From Dama dama (Eukaryota > Chordata > Mammalia > Artiodactyla > Cervidae): a stretch of 64,000 bases of DNA. The stretch spans positions 46,163,001-46,227,000 of the forward strand of contig NC_083699.1 in assembly GCF_033118175.1 (NCBI RefSeq), read 5' to 3'. Position 1 is the stretch's first letter, and each line of letters begins with the position of its first letter. A program made the position numbers and the translations under genes. Positions 22,476 through 33,777 of this stretch are shown one piece after another. Below the pieces are notes generated by a model. That model worked only from the letters and a program-made list of their open reading frames with translations. It did not search any database and was not told the origin of the DNA.

Positions 22476-23136
22476 GAATGGGTGATCAGTCTCAGCAGCT
22501 TAGAAGTGGACTAAATGTATTTCCTGAGCTTCCCTCTGAGCTGTGTACACGGCTGCTCTCCTCAGGGCCTGGCTGGGTTCCGGCTGGTGTGGTGCCCTGG
22601 CCTCTAATACAGCTGCTCAGTCCAGGGGCTGTGGGAGATGATGTCCTGGGGCATAAGAGGAAAGAATGGGACTTCTTTATGCATTTATTTTTACCTGAAG
22701 AAAAAGAAAGAAATTCTAGATTTCTTGATGTCAGTTTACTGAGTAGACTAATCTCAATGGGGACCAGCAGGAAACAGCTTTATTTTTCTCCCATGGCTGC
22801 CTTCAAACATGCCTTTTCGATCTCCTTTCCCCTCCTTGATAGCATCTCAGACAGAAATCTCAGCTTGTTGGTCACTTTCAGTTTTATGAATGGTCTCATG
22901 TTCAGGTATTAAAAAGTTCAGGCCAGTCTAAATCAAAACTTGAAACTCACATCCAATAAAATAATCCTTCTGCCCCCTGTCTTAGGTTTAACTCATGGCT
23001 TGAGAATCTATAATAGGAAACAGCAGGGTGCTGTTCTCTCGCTTTTCTTCCACAGGTTCTCTCCTACTGGCAGCTCCTCCATGTTGGGGGCTGGGGAGGG
23101 GAGAGTCAGAGAAAAAGTGGCAAGGCCTCGCATGAT
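22476..23136. other. Unassigned non-coding sequence
   Basis: It holds a 144-codon frame (22478-22912) with no recognisable domain, no signal peptide and no supporting splice sites that I could identify; treated as chance. Confidence 0.4.
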
Positions 23137-23729
23137 GGTTTATGCTATTTTTTATTTTATATTTTTTAATTTAATTTATTTCATTTATTTTTATTAGTTG
23201 GAGGCTAATTACTTTACATTGTTGCCATACATTGACATGAATCAGCCATGGATTTACATATGTTCCCCATCCTGATCCCCCCTCCCATCTCCCTCCCCAT
23301 CCATCCCTCTGGGTCTTCCCAGTGCACCAGCCCCAAGCACTTGTCTCATGCATCCAACCTGGGCTGGCGATCTGTTTCACACTTGATAATATACTTGTTT
23401 CAATGCTATTCTCTCAGATCATCCCACCCTCGCCTTCTCCCACAGAGTCCAAAAGTCTGTTCTATACATCTGTGTCTCTTTTTCTGTCTTGCATATAGGG
23501 TTATCACTACTATCTTTTAAAATTCCATATATATGCGTTAGTATACTGTATAAACAGTATACTATAAACAGAAAGATACTGTTTATCTTTCTGGCTTACT
23601 TCACTCTGTATAATGGGCTCCAGTTTCATCCATCTCATTAGAACTGATTCAAATGTATTCTTTTTAATGGCTGAGTAACAGTCCTTTGTGTATATGTACC
23701 ATAGCTTTCTTATTGGTTTATGCTATTTT
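23137..23729 (-). mobile_element. Young 5'-truncated L1 3' end with perfect 15-bp TSD
   Basis: The body at 23152-23714 is reverse L1: a T-rich tail (complement of poly-A), TTAGTTGGAGGCTAATTACTTTACA, a C-rich stretch, GGCTTACTTCACTCTGTATAATGGG and a 5' breakpoint inside the ORF2 end. The flanks 23137-23151 and 23715-23729 are identical (GGTTTATGCTATTTT), showing an insertion by target-primed reverse transcription with no later loss at either edge. Confidence 0.97.
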
Positions 23730-24790
23730 AATCTGGCTGCTGGTGCTCTCTGTCGAGGTGGCCACCGACCAACTCCTGTCTGTTTGGTGGGACATGTTTA
23801 GGTGCATTTGCAGATGTCCTTCCTTCTCCCTCCCTCCACACGGAGGCCCACACACTGCACTCACTGTCCCTGCCCCTAGCAACGTGCTCTCTGAATGACC
23901 TCCGACAAAACTCCCTTCTGTAAATCTCCAGTTTTTTAGCACTGGATTCCCCTCAGCTCCACAGGTCACTCTCTGGGAAGATATCTCTCACATACCTCAT
24001 ACTGGCCCATCCCTCTAGCCTGTGGGCTGTGGGGACTCAAGCTGGCGCAGGTTGCTCCACCTCAGTCTCTTTCTTCATCCAGTTCCACAGGTGGCTCCAG
24101 CCAGTCTCCTGTCCTCACACGTCCCTGGGTGAGTGGTGGGCTCCAGTTGGTACGTGCATCTTGGCATGCTCTTTAGTTTCTCTTTAGAAACTTCTCTCGC
24201 AGTGCCTTCCTGTGATATGGTTTCCTCAGTACAGCAGGCCTCAGGCCAGAGGGTGGGTTCCCTAATCCCCTTTCTTGGAGACACTACTCATTTTGTTATT
24301 AGTCCTCTTCAAGTCCCTTACTTGGCTTGGGGTAAGGTAAATGCCTCCCTTTCCCTTCACAGGAAGCAGAGGAGAAAGTAAAAGACCTCTACTTATATGA
24401 ATTTCCTGATGTCAGTGAACTTCTTTGAAATGTCTGACTTATCTAGGCTGGGGCGGTGGGCGGGGGTTAATGAATTCTGTCAAAGTCCCACCTGAACATA
24501 TTTAGCAGCTTTCTTTAGACTCAGGTGTCTTTATTTCACACTCTCTTTGTGTATATAATTGGTAAACAAACAAAATGTGTTGGGAAGAGACAATTTTTTT
24601 TCTTTTTGCTGATAGGTGTTCTTTCAAAAAGGTTGGAAAGTGCTGGTCTGTAGAGAAATTGCAAAAAGATAGTTGTGACATAAAGAACCAGATTTGGCAA
24701 AAAAAATTTTTTTGAAATCACATTCATGAATTAGCCAATGATTTAATGCCACAGACATGTAACCATGACATGAGAATCTTTACAATTTGA
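23730..24790. other. Unassigned non-coding sequence
   Basis: Pyrimidine-rich text at 23815-23900 and a G-run cluster at 24449-24466 (three runs only). No gene or repeat family recognised. Confidence 0.4.
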
Positions 24791-24791
24791 A

Positions 24792-24843
24792 ATATATACA
24801 TACATATACATATACATATATATATATATATATCTTTTTTTTT
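24792..24843. repeat. (TA)n/(CATA)n microsatellite with T run
   Basis: ATACATACATATACATATACATATATATATATATATAT is followed by about eleven T. Low-complexity AT sequence. Confidence 0.9.
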
Positions 24844-26299
24844 TCCCCTGAAATGAAGAGAGCAGAATGTCCTGGCCTTGACAACTGATGAAAAGTTCCC
24901 AATAAATGCTCGCTCCATAGACATATGATTTCTAAATATCTCCAAGGTTAATCTAAAAGCTGTTCACATCTTATTTCAGATTTCAGGTAACTAGACCAAG
25001 CAGACTTTGGCACCAACTTATATATACTCAATTTAGCTTATAAATGTACAGGCTAAATAGATGCTCCCTGGTGGGAAGCAAAGTAGAAAACATCAGTGAT
25101 AAAGCCAAACTGAGAAGCCTTTCTCAGTAGCAATGTGGTACACAATTGTCACCTGAGGAGGGCTGCCCCAGAGACAGGAGGCCAAGGCAAATGTCTTCGT
25201 AAGTCGGAGCACAACACAGGCATGACATTAAAAGCATTTAAAGACGATACCAAGTTTTGTTCTGGAAATAGCTGCCTATAGTATAAAATATTGTGAATTA
25301 AGTGTTACAGCCTAAGTGAAGGGCTTTTGAAAGGTAGAACATTTATCTTTTTACCCCCTGCCCCTAGCAGAGGACCTGGTGCAATACGCTTCTATCTGTG
25401 GCTGGACCAAATACATGAACAATACACCAGGGAAGGAGTTCACCCCAGATGGAGCAATGTCTTCCATGCAGGTTGTAGAAGATCAGACCATTTTAGTACA
25501 TTTCCCCGGTAAACATTTAGCCCAATCTCAAAAATAAAAAATGATGGCATTCACAGCTTCCTAAAACACAAATAAACCATTGACATTTCTATAGACAGAA
25601 GTCAAGGCCCAGGAAACTTATTTCCAATCTAGTCTCTCCAGCTTCAGCAAGAGCCTTAACTCTACTTGCTGACAGGAAGTGCCAAGAAGACATTTTTAAT
25701 CAGCAAGATCACATAACTCGAATCAAGTTGATGTGTGAAATGTCTGATGTTTATTTTATCTGTGCTTTGCATTGAGTTAAAACTTTGCTGCCAGAGACCT
25801 GGGCCAAGCAGTCTTCTTTCACAGCTGTGTCTCTACAAAGCAATTTCACAAAGACAGGATGTTGCCCTAAAAAAAGTCTTTTGGTTCTGCTGGACAGGCC
25901 AGCAGCTGGTGGAGTGTCACAAACAAACCAGAAAAGTATGTTCAGGGATGCCAGCTCACTAGGGAAGCTGGGGCTACAGCTTCAAAGGCAGAGCAGCAGT
26001 GAATAGGGGGAGGGAAATGGTAGTAAATAATGTGAGGAGGTTGTTGATTTCATAGAGGGCCCAGGAAAGCAAAGGCTGGAAATAGTAAGAGTCGTGGGGC
26101 AGGAGCTACCTGATGCTGGGACCATAGAGGAATGCAAAGTCAGCCCAGAGTGGAGACTGGTCTTTATTGGGTCTCATAGAAATGTGGAAATAACTGAGCA
26201 CAGACAACAAATTTATTTCCCAGATCTGAAAAAAAAATCCCATTTGACGTAGTTGTGCTAACATCAGGAGTATGGTGGTAGTCATGGTAACAGTACTTA
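24844..26299. other. Unassigned non-coding sequence
   Basis: 1.4 kb without a recognised transposon. Frames of 60-75 codons are chance level. Confidence 0.4.
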
Positions 26300-26300
26300 T

Positions 26301-26522
26301 TGTTGCTGCTGTTCAGTCACTCAGTCCTGTCCAACTCTTTTGCAACCCCATGACCTATAGCCCACTAGGCCCCTCTTCCGCGGGATTTTCTAGGCAAGAA
26401 TACTGGAGTGGGTTATCATTTCCTTCTCCAGGCGATCTTCCTGACCCAGGGATTGAACCCAATGCCTTGCATCTCCTGCATCGCTGGCAGATTTTTCACC
26501 ACTGCACCACTGGAGAAGCCCC
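26301..26522 (-). mobile_element. Bov-tA/BovA SINE
   Basis: Reverse-oriented unit: GTTGCTGCTGTTCAGTCACTCAGTCCTGTCC, TTCTAGGCAAGAATACTGGAGTGGG and CCACTGGAGAAGCCC. Somewhat diverged from the youngest copies. Confidence 0.95.
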
Positions 26523-26827
26523 CACACCCCCCGTCCCAAATAACCCATGTAGAGGCTAATTTACTCAACATTATTTTAGGTGGGGGAAAAGTTGATAATC
26601 AACACCATGAAGATCTTTCTATGTGTTTGTGTTGGATAAATACAGTACACCATACACTGGAATACTAGACACCTATTGAAAAGAATAAGGGTGATTTTTA
26701 ATGGGATCTTATGGTTGGTTTCTAAGATATGTTACTTTACAAAGTAAGATTACAAAGAATGTGTACAAAGAGTGTACAATACACTACTGTCAGTGAAAGA
26801 GTAAGAAAGTGGGGTGAGAATATAGTA

Positions 26828-27068
26828 ATTAGCAGATATTTATTGAGCCTTCATTCCCAGGTGCTATATTAAATGATTTTCATGCGTTCTCCCATCATCA
26901 TGCTTTTTGGGAGACTCTGAGATGAAAAGTTTCATTATTCTCAAATACAGGGGAGGAAACTGGGACTCAGAAGTAGAAAGTAACTCACCCTAAATCCACA
27001 GCCAGGGAATGAAAGTTAACATGTGACTCTAGTTCATCTAGCTTGAAAACATGTTCTGTAAACCATGG
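26828..27068 (-). mobile_element. MIR SINE
   Basis: Reverse MIR: AGCAGATATTTATTGAGCC, CAAATACAGGGGAGGAAACTGGGACTCAG, AAGTAACTCACCCTAAATCCACAGCCAGGGAATG and AAAACATGTTCTGTAAACCATG. Confidence 0.8.
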
Positions 27069-27109
27069 TTTTTTTCAATTCCCCAATTAAAAAAAAATAG
27101 AGATGCTGC

Positions 27110-28525
27110 AGTGAAGTGGGAAAAGAATGGCCCCTCCAATTAAATGGTCTGGGTCAACCAGATTTCATATAAGAAAAAGAGGTATCTTAACCCCTACCTC
27201 TCATCACACACATAGATCACTCCCAGTTGAGTTATAGATCAATAAAGCTTTTAGAAGAAAACCCAGGAGAATATCTTCAGGCCCTCAGAGTGGGTAACAG
27301 ACCCTTACACAGGGCAAAAAATCATAACCATTAATAATAAAGTTGATAAATTAGATGACTGTCATCCCTCAGTATCCATGGGGTATGGTTCCAGCACCTA
27401 CCATAAATGCCAAAATCTGCAAATGCTGAAGTCCCACAGGCAGCCCTTCACATCCTCGGATTCCACTTCCTAGGATTCAATCAATCGTGGATTATAAATG
27501 TAGTACTACCTGTAAGTATTGAAAATAACTCTGTGTATAAGTGGACCCACATAGCTCAAACTTATGTTGTTTAAGGGTCAAGTGCAGATTAAAATTAAGA
27601 ACTTCTACTCATGAAAAGACACTATTGAGAAAGTAAAAAGGCAACCCACAAGGTGGCAGAAAATATTTGTAACACATATAGAAGTAATATCTAAAATATA
27701 TAAAGAATTTTTGCAAATTGATAGCAAAAGGAGAAAAAATCCAGAAGAAAATAGGCAAAAGACTTGAATAGACACTTCACAAAAAAGAATATCCAAATGA
27801 CCAGCAAGCTTATGAGAAATGACATAAGTTGTCAGTTAGCAGGAAAATTCAAATTAAAAACCAATGTGCATGCTAACAACACACCCAACAGAATGACCAA
27901 ATTTTAAAAGATGGGAAATGCCTAGTATCAGCAAGGATGTGAAGCAACCAGAACTCTCATGAGCTGCCAGTAGTGAAATTTGCTTGTGAACACTGGGAAA
28001 CATTTTGGTAGTATTTACTACAGATAAATATATACATACTGTATATATAACTTCACTCCTAGTCCAGATCCAACAGAAATGTGTATATATGTTCACTAAA
28101 AGACACACATGAGAATATTCATAGCAATGATATTCATAACACCTGAAAGCAAAAAACAACCCAAATGCTCATAACAATAGAATGGAAAAATAAATGATAG
28201 TATATTCATAACATAACAATGGGAATAATGAACTACTACCACATAAAACAATCTAAGGATCAATTCTACAAATGTTGTATTGAATGACAACAGTCAGACA
28301 CAAATGAATATATTATGTATGTTTCCATTATTGAAAGAAAGAAAAGAGACAAAATTCTTCTATGCTATTAGAAGTCAGATTAATGGTTACCTGGAGAAGG
28401 CTGTAGGAACTGGACTGGGTACCAGGGAGATTGGACTTCTCAGGTGTGGTGACATTCTTTCTATTGATCCATGTGCTGGCTACAAAAGTGTATTCACGCA
28501 GTGAAAATGTATTGGGGTATGCACT
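27110..28525 (+). mobile_element. Old L1 LINE, ORF2 end to 3' UTR, interrupted
   Basis: It contains the decayed ORF2 C-terminal and 3' UTR text: GGTCTGGGTCAACCAGATTTCA, TTTTAGAAGAAAACCCAGGAGAATATC, CTCATGAAAAGACACTATTGAG, ACACTTCACAAAAAAGAATATCC, and ATTAATGGTTACCTGGAGAAGGCTG near the end. A MER2-like transposon splits it at 27359-27587. No intact frame; old and diverged. Confidence 0.85.
27359..27587 (+). mobile_element. MER2/Tigger-like DNA transposon nested in L1
   Basis: It starts CTGTCATCCCTCAGTATCC, has GGTATGGTTCCAGCACC, a CAAATGCTGAAGTC phrase and TCAATCGTGGATTATAAATG, and ends CTTATGTTGTTTAAGGGTCAAGTG. These are the terminal and internal words of MER2-type (Tc1/mariner-Tigger) elements. 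L1 text continues on both sides, so it inserted into the L1. Non-autonomous. Confidence 0.75.
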
Positions 28526-29391
28526 CATAGAATCATCTGGCTATGTCATGCCAAACCACCACCATACCCATTGCAGCAGTAAGTGTATACTTCACACTGG
28601 CTCGTGGTGGGCAGAGTTCTGGTTTGTGCTGGGCTGGCTTTGGCTGTAAGCTGTGGGATGAGGGCAGGGCTCTCCCTTTTGTTAACTGGCCACTCTCTGA
28701 GGCATGTTCTTTTAAAGTGAAAGGCGGGATCCCAAGAGGGGTGAAGGAAAATACACAGGTCTCCTTAGGTCTAGGCTAGGAACTAGTGTTCTTTGCTGCC
28801 CACATTCCATTGGCCAAAGTACATCATGTGGCCAAGCCCAGCATCAGTGGGGAAATGGGCTCGTCTCACCTAAGTCAGTGAGAGGAGTGAATATTTAGTG
28901 AGTAATAATCTCATTCAGGAGATGTATCATATTTATCATAGGTGCAGTTTTCTGTATGAATTTCATGTTTCAAAATAGTTTTTTTAAGGAAACAAAGAAG
29001 GCGTAGAAACAGCTGTTCTCCCCATCCTTATCCCTCACTCCTCTCGGCCCTTAATGGGGAAGGGATGTGCTTATGAAAATTCTCCACATAAGCACAGTGA
29101 AGAAAGGAAGGAAGGACATGCGCTTCCCTAGCACACAATGCACTTCCTGTCTGCTGGGCCCAGAGAAATGTGATCAGCCCCCTGCCAGTTCATCGCTTCC
29201 TGTGGGTGCAGCTCAAGGACCACCCAGCTTCCCTAGTTCCTGCTCCTCACCATCAGCGGCCCCCTCTTATAGTCAAATTGCTTAACAAAGGCAGGATCTT
29301 TTTCAACCAGAAAGGAGCTGAATATTTATTTATTGTCTTTTTTAAAGGAGAAAATCAAACAAAAATTTAATAGCATAGATACATGGGAGAG
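28526..29391. other. Mostly unassigned sequence with a fragment of the LTR-like family
   Basis: 28795-28870 (CCCACATTCCATTGGCCAAAGTACATCATGTGGCCAAGCCCAG) resembles the inner part of the old LTR-like family found at 885-2412. The rest is unrecognised. Confidence 0.4.
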
Positions 29392-29511
29392 TGGAAGAGG
29401 GCATGGAAACGCACTCCAGTACTGGAGAATCCCATGGGCAAAGGAACCTGGCAGGCTACAGTCCATAGGGTTGCACAGAGTCAGAAATGACTGAAGTGAC
29501 TTGGCATGAAC
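29392..29511 (+). mobile_element. BovA SINE, 5'-truncated, with TSD
   Basis: A forward BovA 3' half: ACGCACTCCAGTACTGGAG, CCTGGCAGGCTACAGTCCATAGGG and GACTGAAGTGACTTGGCATG. The flanks AGATACATGGGAGAG (29377-29391) and AGATACATAGGAGAG (29512-29526) differ at one base. Confidence 0.93.
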
Positions 29512-29526
29512 AGATACATAGGAGAG

Positions 29527-29925
29527 ACCCAGAAAAACTGAGCAGTAGATCAAAATAGCTGAATCCCTCACCATAAATACCATCTTCAGCTAAAGACAAA
29601 AGAGGATATTGGGAAACAAGTGAATAATAACAATAACAATAACAATAACAAAAAGGAAGGAGTCTCACACAGAAAACAAACCAGTGGCCACCAGTGGGGA
29701 GAGGGGGAAGAGGGGTGATACAGGAGTAGGGGAGTAAGGGCTAAGAACCACCAAAGCAAACTACAAAACAAAATACAAGGATAGATCATACAACATGGGA
29801 ACTATAGTCAACGTTCTATACTAACCATAAATGGAGTATAACCTTTAAAAAATTTGTATCACTATATTGTACATTTGCAACCTACACAACATTGTATAGT
29901 AACCATGTGTCAATTTTTTTTTTAA
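29527..29925 (+). mobile_element. L1 LINE 3' UTR fragment
   Basis: AACCAGTGGCCACCAGTGGGGAGAGGGGGAAG, ATAGATCATACAACATGGGAACTATAGTCAACG, TTGTACATTTGCAACC and an A-rich end match an L1 3' UTR. The BovA at 29392-29511 inserted just upstream or within it. An (ATAACA)n tract lies at 29624-29650. Confidence 0.75.
29624..29650. repeat. (ATAACA)n simple repeat
   Basis: About four hexamer units inside the L1 fragment. Confidence 0.85.
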
Positions 29926-30169
29926 AAGATGATGGGGTGGTCTGCCTGAGCCAGTGAGTGGAAGTGGGTGCCACTTACTGATGTGGGGGAAGACTGATGG
30001 AGAGAACAGTTTTGGGTATCAAGATTTCTGATTGTGTAAGTTGTGAGATATTGGTGAGATGGCCAAATGAAGATGAAATGGCTATGGCAGACTAGACTCA
30101 GCAAAAATCCCATTTGGAGATCAAATATGGGAGCCAGTGACTTACAAGTAAGTGTGAGCTTACTTACCA

Positions 30170-31192
30170 CCTTAGACCATTGGGATGCTATAATAAGAAT
30201 ACCATAGGCTGGGTGGCTTACACAACACTTGTTTTTCACCCTTCTGGAGTCCAGAAGTCCAAGATCAAGGCACCAGTGGAGTAGGGGTCTAGTGAGGACC
30301 CGCTTCCTAGATCATAGACAGCTGTCTTTTCACTGTGTCCTCACATGGTGAAAGGGGCAAGAAGTCTTTCTGGGGTCCCTTTTTTTTTGGGGGGGGGTCC
30401 CTTTAATAAGGTCACTAATCTCATTCACAAAGGCGCCACTCTCATGATCTAGTTCAGTTCAGTCGCTCAGTTGTGTCAGACTCTTTGTGACCAGGCCTCC
30501 CTGTCCATCACCAACTCCTGGAGTTTACTCAAACTCATATCCATTGAGTTGGTGATGCCATCAAACCATCTCATCTTCTGTCATCCCCTTCTCCTCCTGC
30601 CTTCAATCTTTCCCAGCATCAGGGTCTTTTCAAATGAGTCAGTTCTTCACATCAGGTGGCCAAAGTATTGGAGCTTCAGCTTCGGCATCAGTCCTTCCAA
30701 TGAATATTCAGGACTGATTTCCTTTAGGATGGACTGGTTGGATCTCCTTGCAGTCCAAGGGACTCTCAAGAGTCTTTTCCAACACCACAGTTCAAAAGCA
30801 TCAATTCTTCAGCACTCAGCTTTCTTTATAGTCCAACTCTCACATCCATATATGACCACTGGAAAAACCATAGCTTTGACCAGATGGACCTTTGCTGGCA
30901 AAGTAGTCTCGGCTTTTTAATATGCTGTCTAGGTTGGTCATAACTTTTCTTCCAAGGAGCAAGCGTCTTTTAATTTCATGGCTACAGTCACCATCTGCAG
31001 TGATTTTGGAGCCCAAAAAAATAAAGTTTGTCACTGTTTCCACTGTTTCCCAATCTATTTGCCATGAAGTGATGGGACCAGCTGCCATGATCTAAGCACC
31101 TCCCAAAGGCCCAACCATCTCATACCATCAAACTGGGGGTTAGGATTTCAATAAAGGAATTTGAGGGGACACAAACATTCAGTCTGTAACAT
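30170..31192 (-). mobile_element. MLT1C-like MaLR LTR, split by BovB
   Basis: On the plus strand the LTR is read backwards: ATGCTATAATAAGAATACCATAGGCTGGGTGG, CTTCTGGAGTCCAGAAGTCCAAGATCAAGG, CACTGTGTCCTCACATGGTG, then after the BovB insertion GCACCTCCCAAAGGCCCAACC, GGGGGTTAGGATTTCAATAAAGG and GGGGACACAAACATTCAGTC. These match the MLT1C order. Only the LTR is visible, with no internal retroviral sequence, so it is a solo LTR by appearance. Confidence 0.85.
30452..31085 (-). mobile_element. BovB (RTE) LINE, 5'-truncated 3' part, nested in MLT1C
   Basis: The reverse BovB 3' 630 bp, starting at the 3' tail (GTTCAGTTCAGTCGCTCAG). The sense strand encodes decayed RTE C-terminal protein; the readable part includes ITADGDCSHEIKRRLLLGRK and MTNLDSILKSRD. 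The frame is broken after that by an indel. CATGATCTA flanks both sides (30443-30451 and 31086-31094), though CCATGATCT is also BovB's own sequence, so part of the repeat may be junction microhomology. Confidence 0.95.
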
Positions 31193-31849
31193 TTATGCTT
31201 AGAACGCTTTAGGAGAAATGTAGCTCAGGGCAATCTGGGAGGGGAGGGGTGAGGAGTGGGCTCCACAATGCTAGAAGGTCACTGCCACTTAGAGAAAGGA
31301 AGACAAAGAGAGGCCAGCAAAGGACTCTGCAGAGGAAGACCAGGGGCCATTTCAAGGAGGTAGGATGCTCCTCTGGTCCAGTGTTGCCCAGATGAGGATG
31401 GAAGCATCAGGCTGTACTGATGCGTGAAGAACGAGACACGCAAGCCTCTGTATAGTATATTGTCATTAAAGGTGTGTGTGGGAGAGAGAATGTTTTAGCT
31501 GATCTGCAGGTTTACTGTGTAATAGCTCTGGAAGAACCTGGTAACAATGGCTACTCCCAGAACGGAGAACTAGAGTGGGGTGAGCTGGAAGATTTTCCAC
31601 TGTGGATCATACCTTTTAGTCGCCTTTATGATCTTGTGTGATGTGACTATATTACTACTCAAAACTACAATGAAAAAGAAAGAAAAGTGCCCCCCTTCAT
31701 AGAGTTGCTATGAGAACAGCAATGCATTTGTGACGTGTTTGGGATGAAGATCGAATGAGACGATGCATGGGAAACTGCTCAGCTCAGCCCTGAGCCCTGA
31801 GGTTGTGCTTCTACATGAAACAGCAGAGAGGGCCTCGGCTTCTGTGTTC
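31193..31849. other. Spacer between two MaLR LTRs, unassigned
   Basis: No MLT1 internal sequence and no gene recognised between the two LTR copies. Confidence 0.4.
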
Positions 31850-32537
31850 ACTTCCTCCATGTCCTAATGTGACAAAGCGACGCAAACTGGGTGGCTTAAA
31901 ACAACAAGTGTATTCTCCTCCCCACCCCACACCCCAGCCACCCACCCACCTCTGTTCTGGAAGCCAGCAGTCTGAATGGGGAATAGCAGGCCTATTCTCT
32001 CCTGAAGGCTCTAGGGTAGGGGTCTCCAACTCCTGGTCTGCTGCCTGTTTGGAACTGGGTCACACAGCAGGAGATGAGCAGCAGGTGAGAGAGCAAGCAA
32101 AGCTTCATCTGTCCTTTCCATTGCTCCCCATCGCTAACATTACTGCCTGAATTATACCCCCCTCCTGTCTATGGAAAAATTGTCTTTCACAAAACTGGTC
32201 CCTTGTGCCAAAAAGGTTGGGGACTGCAGCTTGAGGAAGCCTCCTTCCTGTCTCTTCCAGCTTGGGTGGTGGCGTCAGTCTTGGCGCATCCTTGGCTTGC
32301 AGCCGCATCATCCAGTCCCCCACCCTCTCCTCCATCACTGGTGGTCTTCCCTGTGTGTCTGTCTCCACATGGCCTTCTAATAAGGACACCATGGGATTTA
32401 GGCCCCAGTCTAATTGAGTATGACCTCAGCTTAATTAAGAATATCTGCAAAGACCCAATTTTCAAATGAGGTCATGTTCACAAATACTGGGTGGACATGA
32501 ATTATTTGGGGGGTGGGCACTATTCAACCCAACATAG
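31850..32537 (-). mobile_element. MLT1D-like MaLR LTR, split by MER1-like element
   Basis: Reversed LTR words: TGTGACAAAGCGACGCAAACTGGGTGGCTTAAAACAAC at the start and, after the insertion, TCTCCACATGGCCTTCTAATAAGGACACC, TTAATTAAGAATATCTGCAAAGACCC, and GGTCATGTTCACAAATACTGGG at the end. The order and ends match MLT1B/D. Confidence 0.8.
32017..32229 (+). mobile_element. MER1-like hAT-Charlie non-autonomous transposon
   Basis: It begins TAGGGGTCTCCAACTCCTGG, contains GAACTGGGTCACACAGCAGGAG and GGAAAAATTGTCTTTCACAAAACTGGTCCC, and ends GGTTGGGGACTGCAG, so the termini are inverted repeats. The 8-bp flanks CTCTAGGG and CTTGAGGA match at five positions, consistent with a decayed hAT-type target duplication. 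Deleted in its middle and without coding capacity. Confidence 0.82.
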
Positions 32538-33234
32538 TCTGAAAGGTCAGATTCTCATAGCCACAAACCTACCTCTCAGTCAGAGAGGTAGGTCCAGTCA
32601 CCTCTCTGCCCAGGCATCGTCTGGATTGCATCTGTAAAATGAAAGGGCACATGGTGACATCCAGCCCCTGAACCCTCTTGAATAAGTACAGCGAGATCAT
32701 GACTGAGGGCCAGACCCACGAATTTCACGTTGCCTTGTGTGAGGGCGTGTCTGTGGCTGTCCCCGCAGATGCCCTTGGGACAGCAAGCGGTGAAGATTGC
32801 TGTCCCAGGCTGTCCCAGGCTTGACCTTTATGAGAGTTGAACTCTGGGTGAGTCATAGCTAGGAATTATAATAAACAAACCTGGTCCTGCCTAGCCCCTT
32901 TGTCACCTAATTCATGGACACCTGGAAACTCACATTCATGTTGAAAGACACGTCAGAACAAACTGGCTTTGGCACTGCAGCTTCCAAGGGACGTCTGAGG
33001 TCATGAACTAAGCCAATGTGTGCTGAGTCCACCCCCAGGAGAGGCCAGGTGGGCAGGGCTGGGGGTGTAGCAGGAGGAACTTCAGATGGGAACTGGGGAG
33101 AACCTGCTCCTCAATGTTTCCAGGGCTTCAACCAACGTCCCTATAGGTAATATAATTGCAGTTAAAACAACAATGATGTGATCCTCCTTTTACACAGATC
33201 TTAGCTTCTCACAAAAGGTTTATGTATCTATTTT
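32538..33234. other. Unassigned non-coding sequence
   Basis: No repeat family recognised. A 12-bp phrase, CTGTCCCAGGCT, is tandemly repeated at about 32799-32820. Confidence 0.4.
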
Positions 33235-33350
33235 ATTTTATTTGATTCTCAAGAGTCTTGAGTGGGTGGAAACTTTGATCTCAGCTTTACAGATGGGGAA
33301 ATTGAAGCTCAGAGGGATAATGGACTTGCACAGGACAGCACTCCCTCCTC
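33235..33350 (-). mobile_element. MIR SINE fragment
   Basis: CTCAGCTTTACAGATGGGGAAATTGAAGCTCAGAGGGATAATGGACTTGCACAGGACAGC is the reversed MIR core. Confidence 0.65.
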
Positions 33351-33570
33351 AGGCTCCTGGAACATCCCTTTGGACCCAGCACATCCAGGGTCTTCCCAGT
33401 GCTGCCTCCAGTGGGGCTCATCTGGGATGGTGGTCTTGAGAATCACCAGCTAAACCTCCAACCCCAGCATCCCCTGCCAACCCAACCATCAAAACGTTAG
33501 GTAATAATTTTTCATATGAACATCTTGATTCTTCATTTTCATATAAAGTATGAGGACATACATCTTTATG

Positions 33571-33777
33571 TTTGTGTGTTAGTCACTTTGTCGCGTCCAA
33601 CTCTATGTGACCCCATGGACTGAAGCCCACCAGACTCAGTCCATGGAATTCTCCAGGCAAGAATACTCGAGTGGGTAGCCAGTTCCTTTTCCAGTGGATC
33701 TTCCCCAACCAGGGATCGAACCCAGTTCTCTGCACTGTAGGCAGACTCTTTACCATCTGGGCCACCAGGGAAGCCCC
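33571..33777 (-). mobile_element. Bov-tA/BovA SINE
   Basis: Reverse unit GTGTGTTAGTCACTTTGTCGCGTCC to GGGCCACCAGGGAAGCCCC. Nearly full length and little diverged. Confidence 0.96.

Noticed and set aside
22478..22912. 144-codon frame
   Set aside because: No recognisable domain or supporting signals; consistent with chance in GC-moderate sequence.
30170..32537. Endogenous retrovirus provirus between two LTRs
   Set aside because: The LTRs are different MLT1 subfamilies and no gag, pol or env-like sequence lies between them.
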